Positions 18,617 to 26,882 of a DNA stretch of 64,000 bases are shown piece after piece (the first letter of the stretch is position 1; every line of letters begins with the position of its first letter). The notes under the pieces are model-generated. The model was not told where the DNA came from. It saw only the letters and a program-made list of their open reading frames with translations, and did no database searches. The stretch lies in contig NZ_JALJXV010000007.1 in assembly GCF_024170285.1 (NCBI RefSeq), positions 124,001 to 188,000 of the forward strand, given 5' to 3'. This stretch comes from Natronocella acetinitrilica. Its GTDB lineage: Bacteria > Pseudomonadota > Gammaproteobacteria > Nitrococcales > Aquisalimonadaceae. Made by a program: the position numbers and the translations under genes.

Positions 18617-19599
18617 AAAAAACCTCTCCAATCGAGAATCATTTTCAGGCATGCCGGATTACTGAAGGCAGCGGCATAGGCGTCCGCAGCCTGAGCGGCA
18701 TTGGCCCGGTGGGTAATCAGGCCATCCAGGGACAACTCCCCGGATGACACCAACTCGATGACGGCATCGAGGTCGGATGGGCGCCACTCCGCGGCAACCC
18801 GCAAAGTGGCCTCGCGCATGAATGCGGCCGGGAAATCAAAGGAAAGTCGATCGCTGTAGAAGCCGGCGAGCACGATCTCTCCGCCCGGAGCCAATCGCGC
18901 TATGAGGGAATCCAGCAACCGGGAGTCGCCGCTGACATCGCAGATGGTGCGATAGCCACGACAACCATCTGAATCGGGGCTGACCACGGTGTAGCCGGAG
19001 GCACCCACTCGACGACCTGCATCGCTCTCCCAGACCGTGGGCGGTGACTCGCCACGCAAGGTAGCGACCCGGGCCACAAGGCGACCAAGCACGCCATGCC
19101 CAACAATCAGTTCCGGCACTGCGATGTCCACGGCATGCCAGGCTGTGGCGGCAAGCGCGAGGAGTGCCGCCTGCTCACCGAGGTCGGATGGCACCCGGCG
19201 AACCCTGGCGCCCGGCGCAACCAGCCGCGACGCAGCGCCACCGAACAGGCCCCGCACATCGCCGAAGCAGCGCGCGCCGGGGACAAACACCAGCGAGCCC
19301 ACCTGGTGACCTGACGAACGCCCCGCCTGGGCGACACGGCCCACAGTTTCGTAGCCAGGGACCAGTGGATAACCCATGCCCGGGAACTGCGGCATACGGC
19401 CGGTCCAGAGCAGTCTCTCGGTTCCGGTGCTGATACCACTCCAGTGAACGTCGACAACAACGTCTTCATCGGTGGCGGCATCCAGCGCCAGTTTCTGCAC
19501 GTTCAATTGCTCAGGGCCGGAGAAGACGACGGCAACAGCGTGACCGAGCTGCGCTGCGGGAGGGGTGGGTTCGAGTGTCATTTCAGCTTGCATGGTCAT
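18613..19599 (-). CDS. bchC: 3-hydroxyethyl bacteriochlorophyllide a dehydrogenase
   Basis: BchC oxidises the 3-hydroxyethyl group to the 3-acetyl group of bacteriochlorophyllide a. It is a 328-residue zinc-type alcohol dehydrogenase homolog, with WSGISTGTERLLWTG near residue 55, PGYETVGRV near 80 and a degenerate Rossmann region with IVGHGVLGRLVARV. The ATG at 19599 lies 2 bases beyond a PpsR palindrome, where the predicted transcription start falls, and has no ribosome site. In-frame ATGs at 19593 and 19581 also lack one. It is the first gene of bchCXYZ-puf but crtEF lie upstream. Confidence 0.95.
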   Translation of the reverse strand: MTMQAEMTLEPTPPAAQLGHAVAVVFSGPEQLNVQKLALDAATDEDVVVDVHWSGISTGTERLLWTGRMPQFPGMGYPLVPGYETVGRVAQAGRSSGHQVGSLVFVPGARCFGDVRGLFGGAASRLVAPGARVRRVPSDLGEQAALLALAATAWHAVDIAVPELIVGHGVLGRLVARVATLRGESPPTVWESDAGRRVGASGYTVVSPDSDGCRGYRTICDVSGDSRLLDSLIARLAPGGEIVLAGFYSDRLSFDFPAAFMREATLRVAAEWRPSDLDAVIELVSSGELSLDGLITHRANAAQAADAYAAAFSNPACLKMILDWRGFL

Positions 19600-19601
19600 A
19601 C

Positions 19602-19645
19602 TGTCATCTTAGCCTGACACTTCAGGCTGTCAAGGTTTATTAACA
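19602..19645. promoter_or_regulatory. Tandem perfect PpsR/CrtJ operator in front of bchC
   Basis: Two perfect TGT-N12-ACA palindromes lie at 19602-19619 (TGTCATCTTAGCCTGACA) and 19628-19645 (TGTCAAGGTTTATTAACA), separated by exactly 8 bases. This is the arrangement to which CrtJ binds cooperatively in the bchC promoter of Rhodobacter capsulatus. The second site also overlaps the crtF stop codon. Confidence 0.88.
19606..19633 (-). promoter_or_regulatory. Sigma-70-type promoter of bchC, apparently leaderless
   Basis: On the minus strand a perfect -35 TTGACA (19633-19628) is followed after 16 bases by TAAGAT (19611-19606). The expected start site 7 bases on is 19599, the A of the bchC ATG. Both elements lie inside the two PpsR palindromes. 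Confidence 0.65.
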
Positions 19646-20767
19646 CTTAATGCTTGGCTTGTGCCCCGAAATGATGCGTGCCTGCAACGGATTGCGCCCG
19701 CGGTGACACTTGATGTCGCGAAAACCGGTATGGCGGAGCATTTTCGTAATCTCCTGCGGAGTACGCGGCCTGCCCTTCCCCATGGCCAGCAGGTAGAAGC
19801 CGAAGTAGGCGTCGCCCATGGCCTCCGCCCCACGGGTTGCCGACATGGGCTCCGCGATCAGGATCGTGCCGCCAGGGTCCAGTGCCCGGAATACCGCGCC
19901 GAGCAGTGCGTGGACATCGGCGTCGTCATGGTCATGGACGATGCGTATGAGGGAGATGAGGTCGGAACCTGGCGGCAAGGAGTCACGGAAGAAGTCGACC
20001 CCCACGGCGGATAACCGGTCTTGCAGGCCCGCTTCGCGGATACGCTGCGTTGCCTGCTCAGCCACGGCGGGGAGATCCGCCACGATTCCCTGCAAATGCG
20101 GCCAGCGAGCCGCCACATTGCGTATGAAAGTCCCGTCACCGCCACCAACATCCATGAGCCGGCGGAAACGCCGCAAGCTGAAGACCTCGAGAACCTCCGT
20201 AGACACAAGCTCCTGGGACAGGCTCATCAAGCGGCTGTAAGGCGCCACCTGCTCGGTGGTGAGTTGCGCCGGATCCTGCGCACCGGCGTAAGGCCAGTAG
20301 CTGCCAAGGCTGTCGCCTCGATCCTTGCGCAGCAGGGCAACGGGATCTTCCATGTCGCGATAGAGTAAGGCGTGGTGTTCGATCATCGCCGCGACCCCCG
20401 GCATGCTGCTGAGCACCGCACCTTGATTACCGAGGCCATAGCGATCGCCGCTGCGAGGCTCCGCCAGACGAAGGGCGACAGCGGCAGCCAGCAGGCGCTC
20501 GGCCGCCGGTACCGTGATGTTCAGCCTCGCTGCCACCTCGGAGGACGATTGCGGCCGCTCCGCCAACAGCTCCAGGAGCCCGAGACGGACACAGGCGAGC
20601 AACACCTGGGAGTAGACAAAACCGGCACACAGATCGAACAGTTGGGCGGCACGGCGCCGGGCTATTGGCCGCGTTGGCCAGAATGCGGCCGCGCCACGCT
20701 GAAACCGGCTGCTGGACAGCAGCCGATTTCGTAATTCTCGAAACCCGTCGCGCAGGGTATCGATCAA
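19640..20767 (-). CDS. crtF: Hydroxyneurosporene/demethylspheroidene O-methyltransferase
   Basis: CrtF methylates the tertiary hydroxyl of acyclic carotenoids using SAM, a late step of spheroidene or spirilloxanthin synthesis. The SAM motif LMDVGGGDGTFIRN lies near residue 207 and ILIAEPM later. An N-terminal winged-helix dimerisation domain (about residues 40-110) is typical of this O-methyltransferase family. No ATG lies near the family start; the best candidate is TTG at 20767, 16 bases after the crtE stop, giving 375 residues. The stop lies inside the bchC operator. Confidence 0.9.
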   Translation of the reverse strand: MIDTLRDGFRELRNRLLSSSRFQRGAAAFWPTRPIARRRAAQLFDLCAGFVYSQVLLACVRLGLLELLAERPQSSSEVAARLNITVPAAERLLAAAVALRLAEPRSGDRYGLGNQGAVLSSMPGVAAMIEHHALLYRDMEDPVALLRKDRGDSLGSYWPYAGAQDPAQLTTEQVAPYSRLMSLSQELVSTEVLEVFSLRRFRRLMDVGGGDGTFIRNVAARWPHLQGIVADLPAVAEQATQRIREAGLQDRLSAVGVDFFRDSLPPGSDLISLIRIVHDHDDADVHALLGAVFRALDPGGTILIAEPMSATRGAEAMGDAYFGFYLLAMGKGRPRTPQEITKMLRHTGFRDIKCHRGRNPLQARIISGHKPSIKC

Positions 20768-20783
20768 TGACCTACCGCCCTGA

Positions 20784-21653
20784 TCAGGCCGCAACCATCG
20801 AGAGCTTGCACGGGAGAACACGATGCATCTCCTGGAGAATGCCGGCGCGCAGCAGATCGCGGCCCGGACAGGGCGGAATGGACCGCAATGCATCCTGGAC
20901 CAGTCGGTCCAGCCGCCGGCGGGAACCTTCAATGCCCAGTTCGGCGACTGCGCTGGGACGCCCGTTGAGGGGGTCCTGCCCTACAGGCTTACCGATGGCC
21001 TGCTCGGTGCAGATGGCATCCCGGAGGTCATCTCCGACCTGATAGGCCTCACCCAGCTTCTCACCGAGGGCCCGCCAGGGTTCGGCGTCGGCACCCGCCG
21101 CGCTGGCACCACCCACCGTCGCAGCCGCGAACAGCGCACCTGTCTTGGCGCGGTGGTAATCCGGCAGGGACACCTGTTCTTCGCACTCCCAGGCCTGGCC
21201 CGCTGCGATGCCTGTCCTCGCACCTCCAGCCGTCGCCAGCGTGGCTAACATCCGACCACTACGTGTCGGTGCGCTAGTGGCGACGATGCCGAGAACCTGG
21301 AATGCGGTCACAATCAACGCATCACCGGCAAGAACCGCAAGCTGCTCGCCATAGGCCTTGTGTACGGATGGGAGCCCACGCCGCAGATCGGCGTTGTCGA
21401 AGCACGGCAGATCGTCATGAACCAGAGAGGCGCAATGCAGCAATTCAAGGGCGGTCGCCATGGCATCGGACAGTGCCGGCCGGTCATCACCGCAGGCCAA
21501 CGCCACCGACAGACACAGCTTGGGGCGCACGCGTGCACCGCCCGCGAAGACCGCATGCCTTATAGCGCTGGAGAGTCGCGGCGGCCCGGGAGGGGCGGTG
21601 GCAAGGTCGATGGCACGTGTCAGGGCCTGTTCGATCCGCAGGTTCGGTTCCAT
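20784..21653 (-). CDS. crtE: Geranylgeranyl diphosphate synthase
   Basis: CrtE makes GGPP for both carotenoids and the bacteriochlorophyll tail. The 289-residue protein carries the first aspartate-rich motif DDLPCFDNADLRRG (about residues 80-93) and the second, GDDLRDA, near residue 212. The ATG at 21653 has a GGAGGGG ribosome site 4 bases upstream. It opens the crtE-crtF-bchCXYZ-puf run and shares a PpsR-controlled intergenic region with crtD. Confidence 0.94.
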   Translation of the reverse strand: MEPNLRIEQALTRAIDLATAPPGPPRLSSAIRHAVFAGGARVRPKLCLSVALACGDDRPALSDAMATALELLHCASLVHDDLPCFDNADLRRGLPSVHKAYGEQLAVLAGDALIVTAFQVLGIVATSAPTRSGRMLATLATAGGARTGIAAGQAWECEEQVSLPDYHRAKTGALFAAATVGGASAAGADAEPWRALGEKLGEAYQVGDDLRDAICTEQAIGKPVGQDPLNGRPSAVAELGIEGSRRRLDRLVQDALRSIPPCPGRDLLRAGILQEMHRVLPCKLSMVAA

Positions 21654-21670
21654 ACAGCCCCTCCAAAATG

Positions 21671-21714
21671 TGTCAATATTAGTAGACGATCTACAATGTA
21701 ATCTAAACTAGACA
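21671..21714. promoter_or_regulatory. PpsR/CrtJ operator pair between crtE and crtD
   Basis: A perfect palindrome TGTAATCTAAACTAGACA lies at 21697-21714. An imperfect one with ACG instead of ACA lies at 21671-21688. The gap is again exactly 8 bases. The pair sits in the 99-base divergent region and could control both crtE and crtD. Confidence 0.75.
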
Positions 21715-21752
21715 CTGATCTCCGATGTGTCAATCAAAGAGAGGTGCTCTAC

Positions 21753-23288
21753 ATGCAGACAAACCGGGCGGTGGTCATCGGCGCTGGCGTGGGCGGACTT
21801 GCCGCCGCCATCGATCTGGCCGTTGCCGGGCTTGATGTGACGCTGGTGGAGCGCGCGGCGACGCCGGGCGGAAAGCTGCGGGAAGTGCCCATCGGAACCC
21901 AGGCACTGGATGCGGGGCCAACGGTGTTCACCATGCGTGGCATTTTCCAGAGCCTCTTCGAGGACGCAGGTGACGACCTCTCCCGCCGGCTTGTTCTGCA
22001 ACCGGCAACAGTTCTGGCCAGACACGCCTGGACTGACGGCAGCCAGCTCGATCTCCATGCCGACCTGGAGCAGAGCGCGGAGGCCGTGGGCATGTTCGCC
22101 GGAGCGGCGGAAGCCCGTCGGTTTCTGGCCTATTCCGCGCATGCCTGCGCCGTTTATCAGACACTTCAGAAGAGCTTCATCGAAGCCCAGCGGCCGAACC
22201 CGATTTCGCTGACACGACGCGTTGGCCTGTCCCGCCTGGCCGACCTGTGGCGGATCACCCCCTTCCATTCCCTGTGGACGGCACTGGGCCGTCACTTCCG
22301 GGATCCACGACTGCAACAGTTGTTCGGACGCTATGCCACCTATTGCGGTTCGTCCCCGTTTGCTGCACCAGCGACACTGATGCTGGTGTCCCATGTGGAG
22401 CGCGACGGGGTCTGGTTTGTGGAAGGCGGCATGCATCAGCTCGCACTGGCCATGGCCGACCTGGCAAGCCGTTGCGGCGTGAACTTGCGGTATTCCACCC
22501 AGGCTCAGGCAGTCACCACCAGGGCCGGGCGCGTCTCCGGGGTGACCCTTGAGGGCGGGGAACAGTTGCCTGCGGATCTGGTGATCTGCAACGGCGACGC
22601 CGCCGCAGTGAGTAGCGGACTGCTCGGTGCAGACATCGCCCGCGCGGTTCCTGCACAGCCACCGTCGAAACGGTCGCTTTCAGCCATTACCTGGAACCTG
22701 GTGGCAACGACTGACGGCTTTCCCCTGACCCATCACAACGTGTTTTTCAGTGAAAACTACCGTGCGGAGTTCGACGACATCTTTCAGCACCAGCGAACGC
22801 CGCGTATGCCAACGGTGTACATCTGTGCACAGGATCGCCACCACGGTGACGGCAAGGTAGAGCCCGAGCGGCTGCTTTGCCTGACCAATGCTCCAGCCAA
22901 CGGCGATCGTTCGACCTTATCCGATTCGGAGATCATGCAATGCGAAAAGCGGATGCTGGCCCTGCTGGGGAACTGCGGGCTAAAACTGGAGTACCGGCCG
23001 ACGGATCGGATGGTAACAACCCCGGCGGACTTCAATCGGCTTTTCCCGGGCACGGGCGGAGCACTGTATGGCATGGCTTCACACGGCTGGACCGCCTCTT
23101 TCCGGAGACCGGCCTCGAAGACGTCGATTCCGGGGCTCTATCTGGCGGGCGGCAGCACGCACCCGGGGCCGGGCTTGCCCATGGCGACGCTATCCGGGAG
23201 ACTCGCCGCGCAGCGCGCGCTGGCAGACCTGAGTTCAACCGCAAAGTCGCGAATGGCGGCTATGCCTGGTGGTACATCGACGCGCTGA
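21753..23288 (+). CDS. crtD: 1-hydroxycarotenoid 3,4-desaturase (methoxyneurosporene dehydrogenase)
   Basis: CrtD introduces the C3-C4 double bond into hydroxylated or methoxylated acyclic carotenoids. The 511-residue flavoprotein starts with the dinucleotide-binding motif VVIGAGVGGLAAAIDLA and ends with the carotene-desaturase signature LYLAGGSTHPGPGLPMATLSG. The ATG at 21753 follows GAGAGG at a good distance; a GTG 9 bases upstream is less likely. Its 3' end overlaps the crtC homology region in a different frame. It is divergent from crtE. Confidence 0.93.
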   Translation: MQTNRAVVIGAGVGGLAAAIDLAVAGLDVTLVERAATPGGKLREVPIGTQALDAGPTVFTMRGIFQSLFEDAGDDLSRRLVLQPATVLARHAWTDGSQLDLHADLEQSAEAVGMFAGAAEARRFLAYSAHACAVYQTLQKSFIEAQRPNPISLTRRVGLSRLADLWRITPFHSLWTALGRHFRDPRLQQLFGRYATYCGSSPFAAPATLMLVSHVERDGVWFVEGGMHQLALAMADLASRCGVNLRYSTQAQAVTTRAGRVSGVTLEGGEQLPADLVICNGDAAAVSSGLLGADIARAVPAQPPSKRSLSAITWNLVATTDGFPLTHHNVFFSENYRAEFDDIFQHQRTPRMPTVYICAQDRHHGDGKVEPERLLCLTNAPANGDRSTLSDSEIMQCEKRMLALLGNCGLKLEYRPTDRMVTTPADFNRLFPGTGGALYGMASHGWTASFRRPASKTSIPGLYLAGGSTHPGPGLPMATLSGRLAAQRALADLSSTAKSRMAAMPGGTSTR

Positions 23289-23314
23289 GCGATGACGGCC
23301 GCCACGGCCTCACC

Positions 23315-24157
23315 GTGATTGCCTTCATCGGCAGCGTGTTCTCTCCCTACTACGCCTGGGCCCGCCGGACCGGCAACGACGACCCGGAGAACTTCTGCGC
23401 GCTGAATGCCGTCCTGTACGGCGATGCAGGCAAGCGCTGGGCCATGACGGAGCGTGGTCGTCCAGGTCTCGACCGGTCGCGGGATCATCTCGACATCGGC
23501 CGCAGCGCGATGCGCTGGGAAGGGCACAGCCTGGTGGTGGATATCAACGAAGTCACCGTTCCCTTTCCCCGTCGGATTGTCGGTCAGGTGCGTCTGACGC
23601 CCGGCCCCATCACCAACCATGCGGTGGTACTCGACGCGCGCGGCCAGCATGTCTGGTGGCCCATCGCGCCCTGCGCAAGGGTTGAGGTGGACCTGGAAAA
23701 GCCGGAATTGAGCTGGTCCGGCGACGCGTATCTGGACCACAACGCAGGCGATGAGCCACTGGAGCGTGGCTTTCGCAACTGGCACTGGTCGAGAGCAACC
23801 GACGATGGCGGCACCACGATACTGTACGACCTTGTGCCCCGGGAGACCCCTGCCGAGGGAGTCGCCTTGCGATTCGACCGCGCTACTGGCGAGTCAAGCA
23901 CCGTGGATGCCCCCCACTCAGTGGAACTGCCACGTACTCTCTGGCAAATCGACCGGCGTACACGAACCGCACTCCCGGGTGCGGCCGGTGTCGAGAAAAC
24001 GCTGGAGGATACCCCGTTCTATGCGCGTTCACTGATCCGTACACGGCTCGGTCCGCAGGAGGTAACCGCAGTGCACGAAACACTCTCTCTGGACCGGTTC
24101 GCGAATCCCTGGGTGCAGGCCATGCTGCCGTTCCGGATGCCTCGCCGCCGCCGGTAA
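23315..24157 (+). CDS. crtC: Acyclic carotenoid 1,2-hydratase; start uncertain
   Basis: CrtC adds water across the C1-C2 double bond of neurosporene or lycopene. Clear family blocks are VIAFIGSVFSPYYAWARR, CALNAVLYG, RWAMTERGR and NAGDEPLERGFRNWHWSR. The first usable in-frame start is GTG at 23315, giving 280 residues, close to the length of the Rhodobacter protein. However, the in-frame sequence upstream (about 23232-23314, GGYAWWYIDALSDDGRHG) still looks like CrtC and overlaps the end of crtD, yet no ATG, GTG or TTG occurs in frame between about 22943 and 23314. The stop codon abuts that of bchO with no gap. Confidence 0.88.
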   Translation: MIAFIGSVFSPYYAWARRTGNDDPENFCALNAVLYGDAGKRWAMTERGRPGLDRSRDHLDIGRSAMRWEGHSLVVDINEVTVPFPRRIVGQVRLTPGPITNHAVVLDARGQHVWWPIAPCARVEVDLEKPELSWSGDAYLDHNAGDEPLERGFRNWHWSRATDDGGTTILYDLVPRETPAEGVALRFDRATGESSTVDAPHSVELPRTLWQIDRRTRTALPGAAGVEKTLEDTPFYARSLIRTRLGPQEVTAVHETLSLDRFANPWVQAMLPFRMPRRRR

Positions 24158-25048
24158 TCAGGAAACCTTGAGAATCCCTTCGCTCATGGCGGCGTCGAGA
24201 ACGGCCGTGGCAACGGTCTGCGGCGCCTCTTCATGGGCCAGATGCCCGAGGCCGGGGAACTCCACCGTCCGCCCCGATGGCAACATTGACAACACGCGCT
24301 CGGCCTCCGACGGTGGCACCAGACCGTCGCGCTGGCCGACCAGTAGCCAGACTGACGCGCTCAGCTTCGGCAGATCCCGAGCCAGGGACTGCAGATCCCA
24401 CTGGGCCATCATGGCCAACACGCCACCGATATGCCCGGAGCTGCGGGCAAGTCGCTTGTAGTAACCGATGCTCTCGGCACAGAGCGTCGACCCGGTCCGT
24501 TCCAATAGCCGCTCGACCATGCCGCCGCCGCGAGCACGCAAGGCAATCAGTAGCGGTGCCACCGGGTTGTCGGCGAGCAGCCGTGCCGCCGGGCCATAGA
24601 GGCGCGATGACAACCCGGGCAACGGCAGCATTGCGCCGTTGATACTGATCAACACGCCGGCGGAGTCCGGCTGATCGAGCAGCATGCGAGCGCCAATTGC
24701 CGCGCCCGCTGAATGCCCGAGGACGACCGTCGGCTGCAGGGAAAGACAGTCCAGCAAAGAGTCCAGTCCGGCGGCCGCAACTGCCAAACCCTCGCCGCCA
24801 CGCAGGGGCCTTGAAGTGAAACCATGACCAGGCAGATCCGGGGCGATCACCGTGAACCGCTCGGCGAGCAGCGGTGCCAACTCCCGCCACGAGTGTGTGG
24901 AAGCGCCGGCGCCATGAAGCAGAAGCATGGTCGGCCCCTGCCCCATGACCTGCACGTGCCAACGCATGCCGTCGGCAAGCACGAAGCGACTATGGTCGCG
25001 GTTCGGCCAGTCATCCCCGTCCCTTCCCCAGACGAGTCCACTGCTCAT
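24158..25048 (-). CDS. bchO: Alpha/beta hydrolase BchO, putative magnesium chelatase accessory protein
   Basis: The 296-residue protein has an alpha/beta hydrolase fold: LLLHGAGASTHSWREL near residue 45, nucleophile elbow LGHSAGAAIG near residue 110 and a late GLGHLAHEE histidine near residue 265. BchO follows bchID in purple bacteria; its biochemical role is not settled. The ATG at 25048 lies 4 bases after the bchD stop. The 3' end meets crtC tail to tail. Confidence 0.9.
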   Translation of the reverse strand: MSSGLVWGRDGDDWPNRDHSRFVLADGMRWHVQVMGQGPTMLLLHGAGASTHSWRELAPLLAERFTVIAPDLPGHGFTSRPLRGGEGLAVAAAGLDSLLDCLSLQPTVVLGHSAGAAIGARMLLDQPDSAGVLISINGAMLPLPGLSSRLYGPAARLLADNPVAPLLIALRARGGGMVERLLERTGSTLCAESIGYYKRLARSSGHIGGVLAMMAQWDLQSLARDLPKLSASVWLLVGQRDGLVPPSEAERVLSMLPSGRTVEFPGLGHLAHEEAPQTVATAVLDAAMSEGILKVS

Positions 25049-25052
25049 GGGT

Positions 25053-26882
25053 TCAGCCCGGTGGAGACGACATCCGGGTGGTCGCAACCCGGACGGCATC
25101 ACTGATGGCGCCGGCATTGGCCTGAGGCAGAGCGAGGTAAGCCGCACCCATGGTTGCCGCCAGTTCGCGGGCCAGAGCGCGCGGCTGCGGCGACGTGTCG
25201 ACTACCAGCGTGCGCAGACCCGCTGCGCGAATGCGACTGGCGGCGTCAAGGGCGTCTGTCGCTGCCTGCTCACGACCACCGATACCCTCACGGGTGACAT
25301 TGGCACGACCGTCGGTGAGCAGGACCAGCACCGGGGTTCCCCCACGGCGATCGACTTCCTCGCCAACCAGCCGCGCTGCATCCATACCCGATGCCAGAGG
25401 CGTTCCACCGCCACCCGGCAGCGCCGCAAGGCTTCGCTTGGCCCTGACCAGAGAGCGTGTCGGGGGCAAAAGCACGTCCGCCTTGGCGCCCCGGAAAGCG
25501 ATCAGCGCGACGCGATCCCGCCGCACGTAGCATTCCGCCAGCAGCAACTCCACCGCGCCTTTCGCTTCTGACAAGCGATGCATTGCCGACGAGCCCGAGG
25601 CGTCCACCGCGAAAACCGTGGTGGTTTCAGTACGGGGGCGGAAACGGGTGATGCGGAAATCGTCCGGCCGTACCAGGATGCGATGGATATGGCCCGCCTG
25701 GTCCTTTTCCAGGCTCGCCCTGCGCACGGCTTGCCAGGGGGCGGCAGCGCGCAATGTTTCGATGACATTGAGCCGCGCGCCGTCACCGGGGTTCCCACGG
25801 CGGGTTCCTACCGGGCGGCCACGCGCTCCGGCCTTGCGCTGATACCCACCCTGCCCTGCCGCCCGGCGCCGAACGCCCGTCAACGCGGCCTGCGCTCGTA
25901 ACTGCTGTAGCAGACCTTCGGGCAGCATGGCTTTGGAGGCCTCGACGACGCGCTCGTCGCCGCTGGGGTCCTGTTGCTTCGTGTTCCGCTCTGACGACTC
26001 ATGGTCTCGATCGCCTGGCTGATCGTTCGATTGTTCGGCGGACTGCTCGGCCGGTTCCTGCTCCTCCGATTCCTCGGGAGGTGCAGGCAACTGTGTTGCC
26101 CGCGGCCCCAACACCAGACGCACAGCAAGCGCTGCCTCTTCCTCGCCCACCACCGTATTGCCAACCAGGGCGGCCGCTTGCCGGGCGACTTGACAGGACA
26201 GTACAACAGCCCGCAGGGACTGCACACCCAAGGCCACGGAGGCCGCAGCGATGGCCTCGGTCGCCTCCTCAGGAAGTTGCACCTCCGCAAGGCGGGTTCG
26301 CGCGGGCCCGACGGCATCGACGTCGATCAGGTGCTGCTCATCTGGCACACGCAGCAAGGCACTCAGATCGAGTCGAAACGCGAGCCGGTCAAGTAGAATG
26401 CGCGGGGGGCGCTCTTCGTCACCGATGCCCTCGTCCAGCAGCACGACGCCGAATCGGGCTGGCGAGATTCTGTCCAGTCCATCGCGCTGCAGGCGCACTT
26501 CGCCGACATCCATGACTGCGGCGATCTTGCCCGCCGTGGACAGGGACAGCCGTTCCCCCATGGGCAGCAGCACGACCCCACCGTTGCTATCCGCCAGTAC
26601 GCCACGCTCCAGTATTGGCCGTCCATGTTGCAGGGTAAGGGCGAGATCAAGACCGCCGAGCAGGCGGTTATCAGGGACATTGATGGGAATTTTTCGCGGT
26701 GTCATCGCGTCGCCCAGGTAAGCATGCAGCGACTGTAGCCAGCGATCCCGCACCGGACCTGGGGAGACGCGTAGCGCGATACCGCCCGTTGCCGCGGGGT
26801 TGACAGCAAAAAGGGCCGCCGCCATCAGGCTGTCCTGCCAGGTGATCTCCGGATCGAGACCGCTCCGGGCGTCCGCGGTCAT
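25053..26882 (-). CDS. bchD: Magnesium chelatase subunit D
   Basis: BchD with BchI forms the AAA+ motor that drives Mg insertion into protoporphyrin IX by BchH. The 609-residue protein has a degenerate AAA+ half (about residues 20-250), an acidic, Glu/Gln/Pro-rich linker (about 260-320) and a C-terminal integrin-I/vWA domain. In that domain the MIDAS motif DASGSS is near residue 425 and GGGGTPL near 490. The ATG at 26882 overlaps the bchI stop (ATGA). Confidence 0.95.
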   Translation of the reverse strand: MTADARSGLDPEITWQDSLMAAALFAVNPAATGGIALRVSPGPVRDRWLQSLHAYLGDAMTPRKIPINVPDNRLLGGLDLALTLQHGRPILERGVLADSNGGVVLLPMGERLSLSTAGKIAAVMDVGEVRLQRDGLDRISPARFGVVLLDEGIGDEERPPRILLDRLAFRLDLSALLRVPDEQHLIDVDAVGPARTRLAEVQLPEEATEAIAAASVALGVQSLRAVVLSCQVARQAAALVGNTVVGEEEAALAVRLVLGPRATQLPAPPEESEEQEPAEQSAEQSNDQPGDRDHESSERNTKQQDPSGDERVVEASKAMLPEGLLQQLRAQAALTGVRRRAAGQGGYQRKAGARGRPVGTRRGNPGDGARLNVIETLRAAAPWQAVRRASLEKDQAGHIHRILVRPDDFRITRFRPRTETTTVFAVDASGSSAMHRLSEAKGAVELLLAECYVRRDRVALIAFRGAKADVLLPPTRSLVRAKRSLAALPGGGGTPLASGMDAARLVGEEVDRRGGTPVLVLLTDGRANVTREGIGGREQAATDALDAASRIRAAGLRTLVVDTSPQPRALARELAATMGAAYLALPQANAGAISDAVRVATTRMSSPPG

